Of a stretch of DNA of 6,529 bases, positions 1 through 6,421 are shown piece after piece. Every line of letters starts with the position of its first letter. Position 1 is the first letter of the stretch. Where the stretch lies: the NCBI GenBank assembly GCA_003978675.1, contig QNYP01000170.1, positions 1 through 6,529 on the forward strand, given 5' to 3'. Source of the DNA: Hydrogenothermus sp. Lineage in GTDB: Bacteria > Aquificota > Aquificia > Aquificales > Hydrogenothermaceae. A program made the translations under genes and the position numbers. Below the pieces are notes generated by a model. That model was not told the origin of the DNA. It searched no databases and saw nothing but the letters and a program-made list of their open reading frames with translations.

Positions 1-124
1 ATAATCATTTCATATGCATTTGTAGCATTTAATAAATTTTGAGCATATTCATTATTTAGCTGTGATAGGTTTATATTTATTTCTTTTAACTTTTCTCTTT
101 TTTCTTTTTCCAGTCCAACTCCTG
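1..124. repeat. Left-end inverted copy of the M3 peptidase gene (arm A)
   Basis: These 124 bases are the exact reverse complement of bases 631-754 inside the peptidase gene (paired coordinates sum to 755), with no mismatch. They correspond to about residues 134-174 of that protein, read on the minus strand. Identity stops abruptly after the bases CCTG at 121-124; beyond that the two copies differ completely. The copy runs off the left edge, so its full length is unknown. It has no start codon or stop of its own and cannot make a functional peptidase. A perfect copy at a sequence edge suggests an inverted amplification or assembly chimera, although a very recent inverted duplication is possible. 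Confidence 0.97.
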
Positions 125-222
125 AATTAAAATCTTTAATTGCTGTATTACTATCAATGGGATTTTTAGCATTATTTTTTGGAGTAATTGCAATATATAT
201 GCAAAAGAAAACATCAACATAA
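124..222 (+). CDS. C-terminal fragment of an unidentified membrane protein
   Basis: An open frame ends with TAA at 220-222 and encodes a 32-residue tail from the GAA codon at 124. It has one hydrophobic segment of about 20 residues (LIAVLLSMGFLALFFGVIAI) followed by a short basic, polar end (YMQKKTST). This is typical of a membrane protein whose last helix ends with a positive cytoplasmic tail. The 5' part is missing because bases 1-124 are an inverted piece of another gene. The frame stays open into that piece as far as a TGA at 40-42, but the residues upstream of 124 are probably not native. The gene lies 11 bases upstream of the peptidase and may be cotranscribed with it. I do not recognise the family. 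It could also be a very small protein starting at ATG 157. Confidence 0.5.
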   Translation, partial: ELKSLIAVLLSMGFLALFFGVIAIYMQKKTST

Positions 223-227
223 GAGGT
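223..227 (+). promoter_or_regulatory. Ribosome binding site of the M3 oligopeptidase
   Basis: GAGGT lies six bases before the ATG at 234 and immediately follows the stop codon of the upstream membrane-protein fragment. It fixes the peptidase start and fits transcription of both genes on one message. Confidence 0.8.
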
Positions 228-233
228 AAAAAT

Positions 234-2213
234 ATGAAAAACTTTCCAGAGTTTACAATAACAGAAGAAAATATAGACCAACAAAAAGAAAAAGTTTTAA
301 AGAAAATAGAAGAAAATAGAAAACTTCTAGAAGAACTTTTAAAAATAGAAAACAAAACTTATCAAAATTTTGTAAAACCATACCAAGATATGCAGGTAGA
401 ACTTGGGATTTTATTTTCTCCAATATCACACCTAAACTATGTTAATAACAGCGAAAAAACACAAAAAGCATATACAGAACTTCTCCCAGTTTTAACCCAA
501 TATCAAACAGAACTAGGCCAAGATGAGGAGCTTTACAAGGCAGTAAAAGAAGTTTATGAAAAAGAAAAATACACCTTAAACCAAGAACAAAGAAAAGTTT
601 TAGAAGATATGATTACAGATTTTGAGCTTGCAGGAGTTGGACTGGAAAAAGAAAAAAGAGAAAAGTTAAAAGAAATAAATATAAACCTATCACAGCTAAA
701 TAATGAATATGCTCAAAATTTATTAAATGCTACAAATGCATATGAAATGATTATTGAAGATTTTGAAGATGTTAAAGAACTTCCTCAATCAGATTTAGAA
801 AGTGCAAAAATAGAAAAAGACGGAAAAACAGTTTATAGATTTACCCTACAACAGCCATCATACATAGCCTATATGACCTACGGCTCAAACAGACAAAAAA
901 GGGAGGAACTTTACAAAGCATACACAACAAGAGCCCCTGAAAATGATAAAGTTTTAGAAGAAATCTTGGCTTTAAGATATGAAAAGGCTAAAATGCTTGG
1001 ATTTAAAAACTATGCAGAATTATCTCTAAAGAAAAAAATGGCTCAATCTCCAGAAGAAGTTATTTCATTTTTAAGGGAACTTGCAAGAAAAAGCAAACCT
1101 CAAGCAGAAAGAGAATATGAAGAACTTAACCAGTTTGCAAAAAAACTCGGATTAAACGATGATGTTAGAGCTTATGATTTTGCCTACTATTCTGAAAAAC
1201 TAAAAAAAGAAAAATTCAATGTAAGTGATGAGTTATACAAGCCATATTTTGAAAAGGAAGCAACCATAGAAGGACTATTTAATTTCTTAAATAAACTATT
1301 CAAACTAGAATTTGAAAAAGTAAATGTTCCTGTATGGCATCCATCTGTAAATGTATATCACATATACAGAAAAGGAAAACTAATAGGCAGATTATATATG
1401 GATTTAGAAGCTAGGAAAGGAAAAAGAGACGGTGCTTGGATGGATGAGTGGGTAGTTCATCATGAAACTTCAACAGGAGAAATCTATCCAGCAGTTGCTT
1501 TTATTGTTGCAAATTTTGCACCAGCAACTGAAAATACACCTTCTTTACTTAGACCTTATGATGTAGAAACACTATTTCACGAAATGGGACATGCCCTTCA
1601 CCATTTAGTTAGCGAAGTTAAAGAACCATTTGTTAGTGGGATTTCAGGGGTAGAATGGGACGCTGTAGAATTTCCATCTCAATTTTTAGAAAAATTTGCA
1701 TATGAGCCATCTGTTTTAAAAACTTTTGCAAAACATTATCAAACAGGGGAGCCAATACCAGATGAAATGATACAAAACTTAAATAATGCTAAAAACTTCC
1801 AGTCTGCTCTTGCAATGGTTAGACAATTAGAATTTGCTCTATTTGATATGTTAATACATATGGACAAATACAATGCTAAACAAGTTCAGGAAATATTAGA
1901 CCAAGTTAGAGAAGAAGTAGCAGTTATAAAACCACCTAAATACAACAAATTCCAGTGGTCATTTGGACATATTTTTGCAGGTGGATACGCAGCAGGATAT
2001 TACAGTTATAAATGGGCAGAGGTTTTATCTGCAGATGCATATTTTATGTTTGTTGATAACGGGATATACAACGATGAAGTTGCAGAAAGTTTCTACGAAA
2101 AAATTTTAACAAAAGGCGGAAGCAGACCTGCCTCAGAGCTTTTTGAACACTTTGCAGGTAGGAAACCAAACATAGATGCACTCCTTAGATTAAGTGGTAT
2201 TACTTCAAACTAA
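234..2213 (+). CDS. M3-family zinc oligopeptidase (oligopeptidase A / thimet-like)
   Basis: This cytosolic zinc metallopeptidase should cut short peptides internally, finishing degradation of products from larger ATP-dependent proteases. The 659 residues match the family length of roughly 650-700. The zinc site HEMGH is at residues 449-453. The third ligand is expected to be Glu479 in the VEFPSQ motif, about 30 residues later, as in thimet-type enzymes. Near the C-terminus His579 and Tyr585, Tyr589 and Tyr592 in HIFAGGYAAGYYSY correspond to the substrate-binding His/Tyr loop of M3 enzymes. The N-terminal half is a charged helical domain, with an ISHLN segment like that of the oligopeptidase A branch. 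There is no signal peptide. The start is supported by GAGGT six bases upstream. The gene converges on the amidohydrolase gene, and their ends overlap by nine bases. Bases 631-754 recur inverted at the left edge. The M3 assignment is firm; the choice between the OpdA/PrlC-like and PepF-like branches is less so, with the former favoured. Confidence 0.95.
   Translation: MKNFPEFTITEENIDQQKEKVLKKIEENRKLLEELLKIENKTYQNFVKPYQDMQVELGILFSPISHLNYVNNSEKTQKAYTELLPVLTQYQTELGQDEELYKAVKEVYEKEKYTLNQEQRKVLEDMITDFELAGVGLEKEKREKLKEININLSQLNNEYAQNLLNATNAYEMIIEDFEDVKELPQSDLESAKIEKDGKTVYRFTLQQPSYIAYMTYGSNRQKREELYKAYTTRAPENDKVLEEILALRYEKAKMLGFKNYAELSLKKKMAQSPEEVISFLRELARKSKPQAEREYEELNQFAKKLGLNDDVRAYDFAYYSEKLKKEKFNVSDELYKPYFEKEATIEGLFNFLNKLFKLEFEKVNVPVWHPSVNVYHIYRKGKLIGRLYMDLEARKGKRDGAWMDEWVVHHETSTGEIYPAVAFIVANFAPATENTPSLLRPYDVETLFHEMGHALHHLVSEVKEPFVSGISGVEWDAVEFPSQFLEKFAYEPSVLKTFAKHYQTGEPIPDEMIQNLNNAKNFQSALAMVRQLEFALFDMLIHMDKYNAKQVQEILDQVREEVAVIKPPKYNKFQWSFGHIFAGGYAAGYYSYKWAEVLSADAYFMFVDNGIYNDEVAESFYEKILTKGGSRPASELFEHFAGRKPNIDALLRLSGITSN
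631..754. repeat. Internal arm of the left inverted repeat (arm A')
   Basis: This segment of the peptidase coding sequence is the perfect inverted partner of bases 1-124, separated from it by a 506-base spacer (125-630). It is in frame and uninterrupted here, encoding part of the helical N-terminal domain, so this is the native copy and the left-edge copy is the derived one. Confidence 0.97.
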
Positions 2214-2942
2214 TGACATTTTTAAAATTTTCCTAACCTCTACAATTGTAGCCCTTGTGGCTTCTTCTAATATTAATTTTCCATACTTTTCTGTTGCAAG
2301 CCACGGGGCAGAACCCATTCTTCCATCTGGGAAAAGTTTTTTAAATTCTTCTTTAGATATTGGCCAGTAAAAGTCTTTATTTTCAACGGATTTTGTGTTT
2401 GTTGGCTTATTTTTAAAAACTTCTGGTCTAAGATATTTAGTTATTGAAATTTCTGAAGGTGTAGCATGGTGTCCTTCTTTATCTTCAAATAATTCTTTTG
2501 CAAGATTTAATACATCTTCAAGTAAAAACCAAGAGATTATAGTAAATATTCCTTCCTTTCCTTCATATTTTAGCTGGTCAAAGGCATTTTTAGCAGGATT
2601 AATATTTCCACCGTGTCCATTTATGTAAATAATTCTTTTAAATCCGTGTTCCAATAAAGAATTTGTTATGTCTTTTATTACTTTAGTAAAAGTTTCAGGG
2701 GATAATGTAATTGTTCCCTTAAAACCCATATGATGTTGGGACATACCATAAGGAAGAGTTGGTGCTACAAGTAAATCTAATCTTTTTCCAACTTCTTTAG
2801 CTATATCTTTAGCAGTTATAAAATCTGTTCCAATTAATCCATAAGGGCTGTGTTGCTCTACAGAACCTATAGGAATAAGTATTGCATCTTTTTCTGCCAA
2901 ATAGCTCTCTACTTCCACATAAGATAAATTCTCAAGAAGCAT
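2205..2942 (-). CDS. Creatininase-family metal-dependent amidohydrolase
   Basis: The family (creatininase, MftE, archaeal ArfB formamide hydrolase) consists of cytosolic enzymes that hydrolyse C-N amide or lactam bonds with a two-metal centre. The 245-residue protein has the expected ligand motifs: Glu29 and His31 in GSVEQH, Asp40 in GTDF, His110 in NGHGGN, and His159 and Glu164 in GHHATPSE. Length and motif order are normal. The substrate cannot be read from sequence; creatinine is unlikely for this organism, and a peptide-maturation or formamide-hydrolysing role is equally possible. The ATG has a strong AGGTGG site six bases upstream, placed inside the 3' end of the helix-hairpin-helix gene, which overlaps it by 11 bases. 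It is the last gene of the minus-strand cluster. Its TGA stop overlaps the end of the convergent peptidase gene by nine bases, so no separate terminator fits between them. Confidence 0.9.
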   Translation of the reverse strand: MLLENLSYVEVESYLAEKDAILIPIGSVEQHSPYGLIGTDFITAKDIAKEVGKRLDLLVAPTLPYGMSQHHMGFKGTITLSPETFTKVIKDITNSLLEHGFKRIIYINGHGGNINPAKNAFDQLKYEGKEGIFTIISWFLLEDVLNLAKELFEDKEGHHATPSEISITKYLRPEVFKNKPTNTKSVENKDFYWPISKEEFKKLFPDGRMGSAPWLATEKYGKLILEEATRATIVEVRKILKMSLV

Positions 2943-3240
2943 TTTTTTCCACCTTTAAGTAGTATTTAAACTTGTTAAAATTTCTAATATTTTTTAGCTT
3001 TGATATATCTTTAATATAGCCTAATTTTTTTCTTAAACTAATAATTTTTAAAGCAGTTTTTTTACCTACATATGGCACAGCAACAAGTTGGCGAAAATTT
3101 GCTTTGTTTAGATTTAACTTTAAATCTTCTTTTGAGTATAAATTTGAAGGTTTAAATAAAAAAGTAGTAAAACCTAAAACTACAAAACAAATTAATAAAA
3201 ATCCAAGTTTTTGGAAAAACAGTAAATTATCATTAATCAT
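2932..3240 (-). CDS. Small membrane-anchored helix-hairpin-helix (ComEA-like) protein
   Basis: This 102-residue protein has one hydrophobic N-terminal helix (about residues 12-29), a short linker, and a ComEA-type helix-hairpin-helix region (about 42-95) beginning LNLNKA. In ComEA relatives such domains bind double-stranded DNA outside the cytoplasmic membrane, for example during DNA uptake. The N-terminal helix has no obvious signal-peptidase site, so a membrane anchor is likelier than secretion. Both hairpins are altered: the usual PGIG-like turn is PYVG at residues 56-59, and the second turn, normally GIG, is NFN at 87-89. DNA binding is therefore plausible but not assured. The ATG overlaps the nurA stop in an ATGA junction, and the 3' end overlaps the amidohydrolase gene by 11 bases, so it is probably translated by coupling. 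Its position directly after nurA suggests a DNA-related role, which is inference. Confidence 0.75.
   Translation of the reverse strand: MINDNLLFFQKLGFLLICFVVLGFTTFLFKPSNLYSKEDLKLNLNKANFRQLVAVPYVGKKTALKIISLRKKLGYIKDISKLKNIRNFNKFKYYLKVEKNAS
2949..2954 (-). promoter_or_regulatory. Ribosome binding site of the creatininase-family gene
   Basis: On the minus strand AGGTGG stands six bases before the ATG at 2942. It lies within the last codons of the helix-hairpin-helix gene and supports the chosen start despite the 11-base overlap. Confidence 0.8.
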
Positions 3241-4400
3241 ATAAGTTCTTCTCTGCCTGTTATTTCATATTTTAAACCGATAATATTCTCTATTAACTCC
3301 ATATCATCTTTTGTAATTCTAACATCTTTATCTGCCTTTATTAGATAAAAAGGATAACCTGACGGGGAAAGGTAAGTTAAATAATCCATTATTGTTTCTG
3401 GTTTTATTGTTTCTCCTTCTGGATTTTCATAAACTTCTATTAAAAATACATTTCTTGTGTCTTTGTATCTAGTGTAAAAATACTGGATAGAAACTTCCTT
3501 TAGTGCAACTGCCTTTTCTTTTTCTACTTTTTCAAAAATTTCTGAAAATTCCCATTCTTGTGTTTTTGCCTTATTTTCCATAGAAACATATTTGGGAATG
3601 CTATATCCATTTGTATCTGTATACTTGTAAAAAATTCTCATATCAGGAACAGAGGCATTAAAAATTTGTGTATCTGTTGAAGTTTTTCCTATCCCAATAA
3701 TATAAGGTTTCCAATCTAATTCATAGAATAATTCATAGAGTAGTAAAAAATATTCAAAATAAGCAAGCTTAGATAAAATAGCCTCTAAAATATCCCTTTG
3801 TGGTTTTGTATCTAACCTTTCAGGAATTAATTTAATTACCTTTTCTACAATTTCATCAGAAAAAGACGCAATATCATAATCATACAAAATAGGTTTTATA
3901 TCTTTAATTAATTCCCCTGATAATTCAGCTAATTTTCCTGAAAATTCTTTTTTTGTGAACCAGTTTGTTTTAGGAGCAGAAATAATAAATTTAGAAGATA
4001 AAGTTCCATCTAAAATTAACAGCTCAGGCTTTACTTTTTTTGCAAGGGTTAAAAGGGCTTTTAATTCGCACAAAAACATAAGTAGTCTAAAATAACTATC
4101 AATTCTTTCTGAGGCTTTAATTACAGAAATATCAACCTCTGCAATCTGTGATTCATACTCGTTTTTATTCAAATCCTGCCCATATGCATATCCAGCAACA
4201 GAAAAAAGATAAAATCCAAGGTAAAATTTTTTGTTTATTGACCCATCTTCACTTATTGCAAATATTGGTTTTTTTACTGGCTCATAATTAATCCAGTATT
4301 TCTCAACTTCTTCTTTGGAAATATTATCTTGAATAGAAGGAATAATTTTATCCAACTTACTTTTTAAATGCTCAGCTTTAAAATAAACCTTTTGTATCAT
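3237..4400 (-). CDS. nurA: NurA-domain 5'-3' nuclease
   Basis: NurA proteins are Mn-dependent nucleases that, with the HerA hexameric translocase, resect DNA ends in archaea and some thermophilic bacteria. This 387-residue protein shows the family pattern: Asp52 in SEDGS (motif I), Glu112 in a helix about 20 residues before the next motif, Asp131 in ILDGT (motif II), the GIGKTS segment at 236-241, and a C-terminal GYP motif at 348-350. In members I recall, that last motif is followed by AH a few residues later; here the position is Asp357 (IKADKDVRI), an unusual substitution. No signal peptide is present, so it should act in the cytoplasm. Its ATG overlaps the TAA of the dksA-like gene (TAATG), with GAGGGG about 11 bases upstream, and its TGA overlaps the start of the next gene by four bases. 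No herA gene lies in the window. The family call is good; activity is inferred. Confidence 0.82.
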   Translation of the reverse strand: MIQKVYFKAEHLKSKLDKIIPSIQDNISKEEVEKYWINYEPVKKPIFAISEDGSINKKFYLGFYLFSVAGYAYGQDLNKNEYESQIAEVDISVIKASERIDSYFRLLMFLCELKALLTLAKKVKPELLILDGTLSSKFIISAPKTNWFTKKEFSGKLAELSGELIKDIKPILYDYDIASFSDEIVEKVIKLIPERLDTKPQRDILEAILSKLAYFEYFLLLYELFYELDWKPYIIGIGKTSTDTQIFNASVPDMRIFYKYTDTNGYSIPKYVSMENKAKTQEWEFSEIFEKVEKEKAVALKEVSIQYFYTRYKDTRNVFLIEVYENPEGETIKPETIMDYLTYLSPSGYPFYLIKADKDVRITKDDMELIENIIGLKYEITGREELI

Positions 4401-4858
4401 TATTTATCAAGCCCCTCTTCTTTTACTTCCTCTTCTAATGGTTCATATTCAGGAATTAGACTTTTTTCTAAATAGTCTTTGTAATAAGAATCAGGAGTTA
4501 ATTGATATTTTTCTGCCTCTTGTGCATGTTTAATACATAAAGTAGTCCAAGGAATAGCTTCCAATCTTTTTTCTTCAACAGGATTTCCACAAATCTCACA
4601 GTATCCATAAGTTCCTTCTGAAATTCTTTCTAAAGCTTTATCTATTTCTCTTAAGATTTTTACTTCAACATCTTCAAGTTCACTTAGTATAAGCTCATTG
4701 TAGTCTATTCTTGCATAATCATCTAATTCTTCTGGAATTTCGTATCCTTCTTCTTTGAGTTGTTTAATAATTTTTTCCTGCTCAAAAACCCTTCTTAGAA
4801 TCTCCTCCTTTTTCTTTAGAAGTAGATTTTTAAAATATTCTAATTTTTCTTGATTCAT
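4400..4858 (-). CDS. DksA/TraR-family zinc-finger protein
   Basis: DksA/TraR proteins insert a coiled coil into the RNA polymerase secondary channel and modulate transcription, often with ppGpp. This 152-residue protein has an N-terminal helical hairpin (about residues 1-80) and a zinc knuckle with Cys87, Cys90, Cys108 and His111. The last ligand is His rather than the Cys of classic DksA; CxxH forms are known in other branches, such as YteA-like proteins. At the coiled-coil tip, Glu44, Asp47 and Ala49 align with the DxxDxA motif of E. coli DksA, with Glu for the first Asp, so polymerase action is plausible. A tail of about 40 residues after the zinc site is rich in Glu and Lys. A perfect GGAGGG lies six bases before the ATG. 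It follows surE after a 46-base gap, the only real gap in the cluster, and its stop overlaps the nurA start by one base. The family is firm; equivalence to DksA itself is not established. Confidence 0.9.
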   Translation of the reverse strand: MNQEKLEYFKNLLLKKKEEILRRVFEQEKIIKQLKEEGYEIPEELDDYARIDYNELILSELEDVEVKILREIDKALERISEGTYGYCEICGNPVEEKRLEAIPWTTLCIKHAQEAEKYQLTPDSYYKDYLEKSLIPEYEPLEEEVKEEGLDK

Positions 4859-4864
4859 AAGAAA

Positions 4865-4870
4865 CCCTCC
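4865..4870 (-). promoter_or_regulatory. Ribosome binding site of the dksA-like gene
   Basis: On the minus strand GGAGGG, a near-perfect Shine-Dalgarno sequence, lies six bases before the ATG at 4858. It sits in the 46-base AT-rich gap after surE (4859-4904). I see no convincing promoter or hairpin terminator in that gap, so read-through from surE is the simplest reading. Confidence 0.85.
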
Positions 4871-4904
4871 ATTTATCTTTTTTTACAAATTAAATCTTTT
4901 TAAT

Positions 4905-5672
4905 TTAAAAATCAAGGAAGTTATTACTTTTAAGGGTTTCCAGCGCTTTATAATCTGTTAAATCTATACCTATAGGAGTGATAGATACATAGCCTTCTTT
5001 TACAGCCGTATAGTCTGTATCTTTTTCACACTGTGAGTTTAAGTCTTCTTTTCCGCCAATCCAGTAATAAACTTCTCCTGAAGGAGCAATATATTTTTTT
5101 ATTTCTTCTTTATATGCACCTCTACCTATTCTGGTGAGTCTATATCCTTTTATTTTTTCTTCTGGAATATTTGGAAAGCTGACATTTAAAAATACTCCCT
5201 CTGGTAATCCATCTTTTAATACTTTTTCAATAATTTTGGAAGATACTTTTGCTATTTGATAAAAATCCACATTTTTAGAAGATGAAGGAGATAAAGCTAT
5301 TGAAGGAATTTTAAAAAATGCACCTTCTCTTGCTGCTCCAACAGTTCCAGAATAAAATACATCTCTACCTAAATTTGGTCCTGTATTTATTCCTGATATT
5401 AGTAAATCCGGTTTTTCTTCGTTTAGGATTATGTAATAACCAAGATGCACACAGTCAGCAGGCGTTCCATCTACCACATAATAAAAATTCTCTTTATATT
5501 TCTCTATTTTTAAAGGTTTCGTGAATGTTAAAGAATGGCTTGTTCCTGACATATTTCTATCAGGAGTTACAGTAATAACTTCAAAACCTTTTTCTATCAA
5601 AAAATTCCTTATAGCATTTAATCCAGCAGATAAATATCCATCATCATTAACAAGTAAAATTCTTTTTTTCAT
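4905..5672 (-). CDS. surE: 5'/3'-nucleotidase SurE
   Basis: SurE is a cytosolic, divalent-metal-dependent phosphatase that removes phosphate from nucleoside 5'- and 3'-monophosphates, and in some species from short polyphosphate. It is linked to survival under stress. The 255-residue length matches E. coli SurE (253). The metal site is intact: Asp10 and Asp11 in VNDDG, Ser42 in NMSGTS, and Asn96 in SGINTGPNLG. The conserved VDGTPADCV segment (67-75) and the YSGTVGAAREG loop are also present. The start has AGGGG seven bases upstream, and the ATG overlaps the permease stop by four bases (ATGA), indicating translational coupling. A 46-base gap separates its stop from the dksA-like start. Linkage to nurA suggests, by inference only, a role in recycling nucleotides from DNA turnover. 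Confidence 0.96.
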   Translation of the reverse strand: MKKRILLVNDDGYLSAGLNAIRNFLIEKGFEVITVTPDRNMSGTSHSLTFTKPLKIEKYKENFYYVVDGTPADCVHLGYYIILNEEKPDLLISGINTGPNLGRDVFYSGTVGAAREGAFFKIPSIALSPSSSKNVDFYQIAKVSSKIIEKVLKDGLPEGVFLNVSFPNIPEEKIKGYRLTRIGRGAYKEEIKKYIAPSGEVYYWIGGKEDLNSQCEKDTDYTAVKEGYVSITPIGIDLTDYKALETLKSNNFLDF

Positions 5673-6421
5673 AAGATTTCCCCTAAACTTTTTAGTATAA
5701 AAACTATTCCAGTTAATATTATTGCAACAGAAACAATTTCTTTAAATACTTTTACAGGAAGTTTTAGACTTAATTTATGTCCTATATACATTCCTAAAAC
5801 TGTTGCAGGAATTCCCCAAAGAATAATATCCAAGTTAAAAAGTTCTCTTAAATTTTCTGAATACAGATAAAAAATTATTCTTTCCACATTCAAAACAGAA
5901 AAAATAAATGAAACAACAAACTTAAAATGCTCTTTATCTTTTAAAACTTGATTAAAATATAAAACATGAATAGGTCCTGACGCTCCTATCAATCCAGACA
6001 TTACACCACCAAATACTCCTGTAAAAATTAGGAATAATGTTTTATTTCTTATTAAGATTTGTTTAATAATTCCTTTTTGAAATAAAAAGTCATAAATTCC
6101 AGTAAATAAAACAACAATTCCAAAAATAAGCTCTACAAAAGTAATATTTAAATATTCAAGTAAAAAGCTACCAATAAAAGCCCCAATAAAAGACAAAGTC
6201 AAAATTGCAATACTTTCTTTTAAATACCATTTACCTTTATATGTAGAAATAGCTAAAAGGGTAGTTCCTACTAAAGCAGTTATAGAAAGACTTACAATAA
6301 CTTCTTTAACATCAAAAATTAAAACTAAAATAGAAGTTGAAACTATACTTGAACCAAACCCAATAAATCCTTGGATAAGCCAACCTAGAAATACTGATAT
6401 AAACGAGAAAAGTTGTATCAA
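5669..6421 (-). CDS. TauE/SafE-family membrane permease (putative sulfite/organosulfur exporter)
   Basis: TauE/SafE proteins are integral membrane transporters, several tied to export of sulfite, sulfoacetate or related anions; export of a sulfur oxyanion would suit a sulfur-oxidising host. The 250-residue protein is about the usual size, with roughly seven or eight hydrophobic segments (near residues 4-36, 42-60, 70-90, 95-114, 128-150, 160-182, 192-214 and 228-246). The two family half-repeats are visible as GFIGFG at 18-23 and GLIGASGP at 143-150. The start used is TTG at 6421, with AGGA eight bases upstream. That upstream stretch lies at an inverted-repeat junction, so the true start may be a few codons further upstream in sequence not present here. 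The gene is first in the cluster seen in this window and overlaps surE by four bases. Substrate is not determinable. Confidence 0.85.
   Translation of the reverse strand: MIQLFSFISVFLGWLIQGFIGFGSSIVSTSILVLIFDVKEVIVSLSITALVGTTLLAISTYKGKWYLKESIAILTLSFIGAFIGSFLLEYLNITFVELIFGIVVLFTGIYDFLFQKGIIKQILIRNKTLFLIFTGVFGGVMSGLIGASGPIHVLYFNQVLKDKEHFKFVVSFIFSVLNVERIIFYLYSENLRELFNLDIILWGIPATVLGMYIGHKLSLKLPVKVFKEIVSVAIILTGIVFILKSLGEIL
5680..5684 (-). promoter_or_regulatory. Ribosome binding site of surE
   Basis: On the minus strand AGGGG lies seven bases before the ATG at 5672, inside the last codons of the permease gene. It supports this start and independent initiation on a shared message. Confidence 0.75.
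6290..6388. repeat. Internal arm of the right inverted repeat (arm B)
   Basis: These 99 bases of the permease gene (about residues 12-44) pair with 6431-6529 as an inverted repeat with four mismatches (paired coordinates sum to 12819). The loop between the arms is 42 bases (6389-6430). This arm belongs to the intact gene. Confidence 0.96.

Noticed and set aside
86..355. Minus-strand open frame of 89 codons
   Set aside because: It runs antisense through the chimeric left end and the start of the peptidase gene; its Phe/Ser-rich composition is the complement of Lys/Glu-rich codons.
1..754. Invertible (phase-variation) promoter segment between the left inverted arms
   Set aside because: Inversion of 125-630 would split the peptidase gene, no recombinase is nearby, and the right edge carries an unrelated inverted repeat, so a common technical cause fits better.
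2240..2251. Perfect 12-base palindrome CTACAATTGTAG near the convergent gene ends
   Set aside because: It is short, lies inside coding sequence and has no T-run on either strand, so it is not a credible terminator; a chance occurrence is expected in AT-rich DNA.
2395..2628. Plus-strand open frame of 77 codons
   Set aside because: It lies wholly antisense to the well-supported creatininase-family gene and has no ribosome site or recognisable motif.
4859..4904. Promoter or terminator in the surE to dksA-like gap
   Set aside because: The 46 bases are AT-rich with a strong ribosome site, but no convincing -35/-10 pair or stem-loop could be read.
5318..5524. Plus-strand open frame of 68 codons
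   Set aside because: It is antisense to the conserved core of surE and has no independent support.
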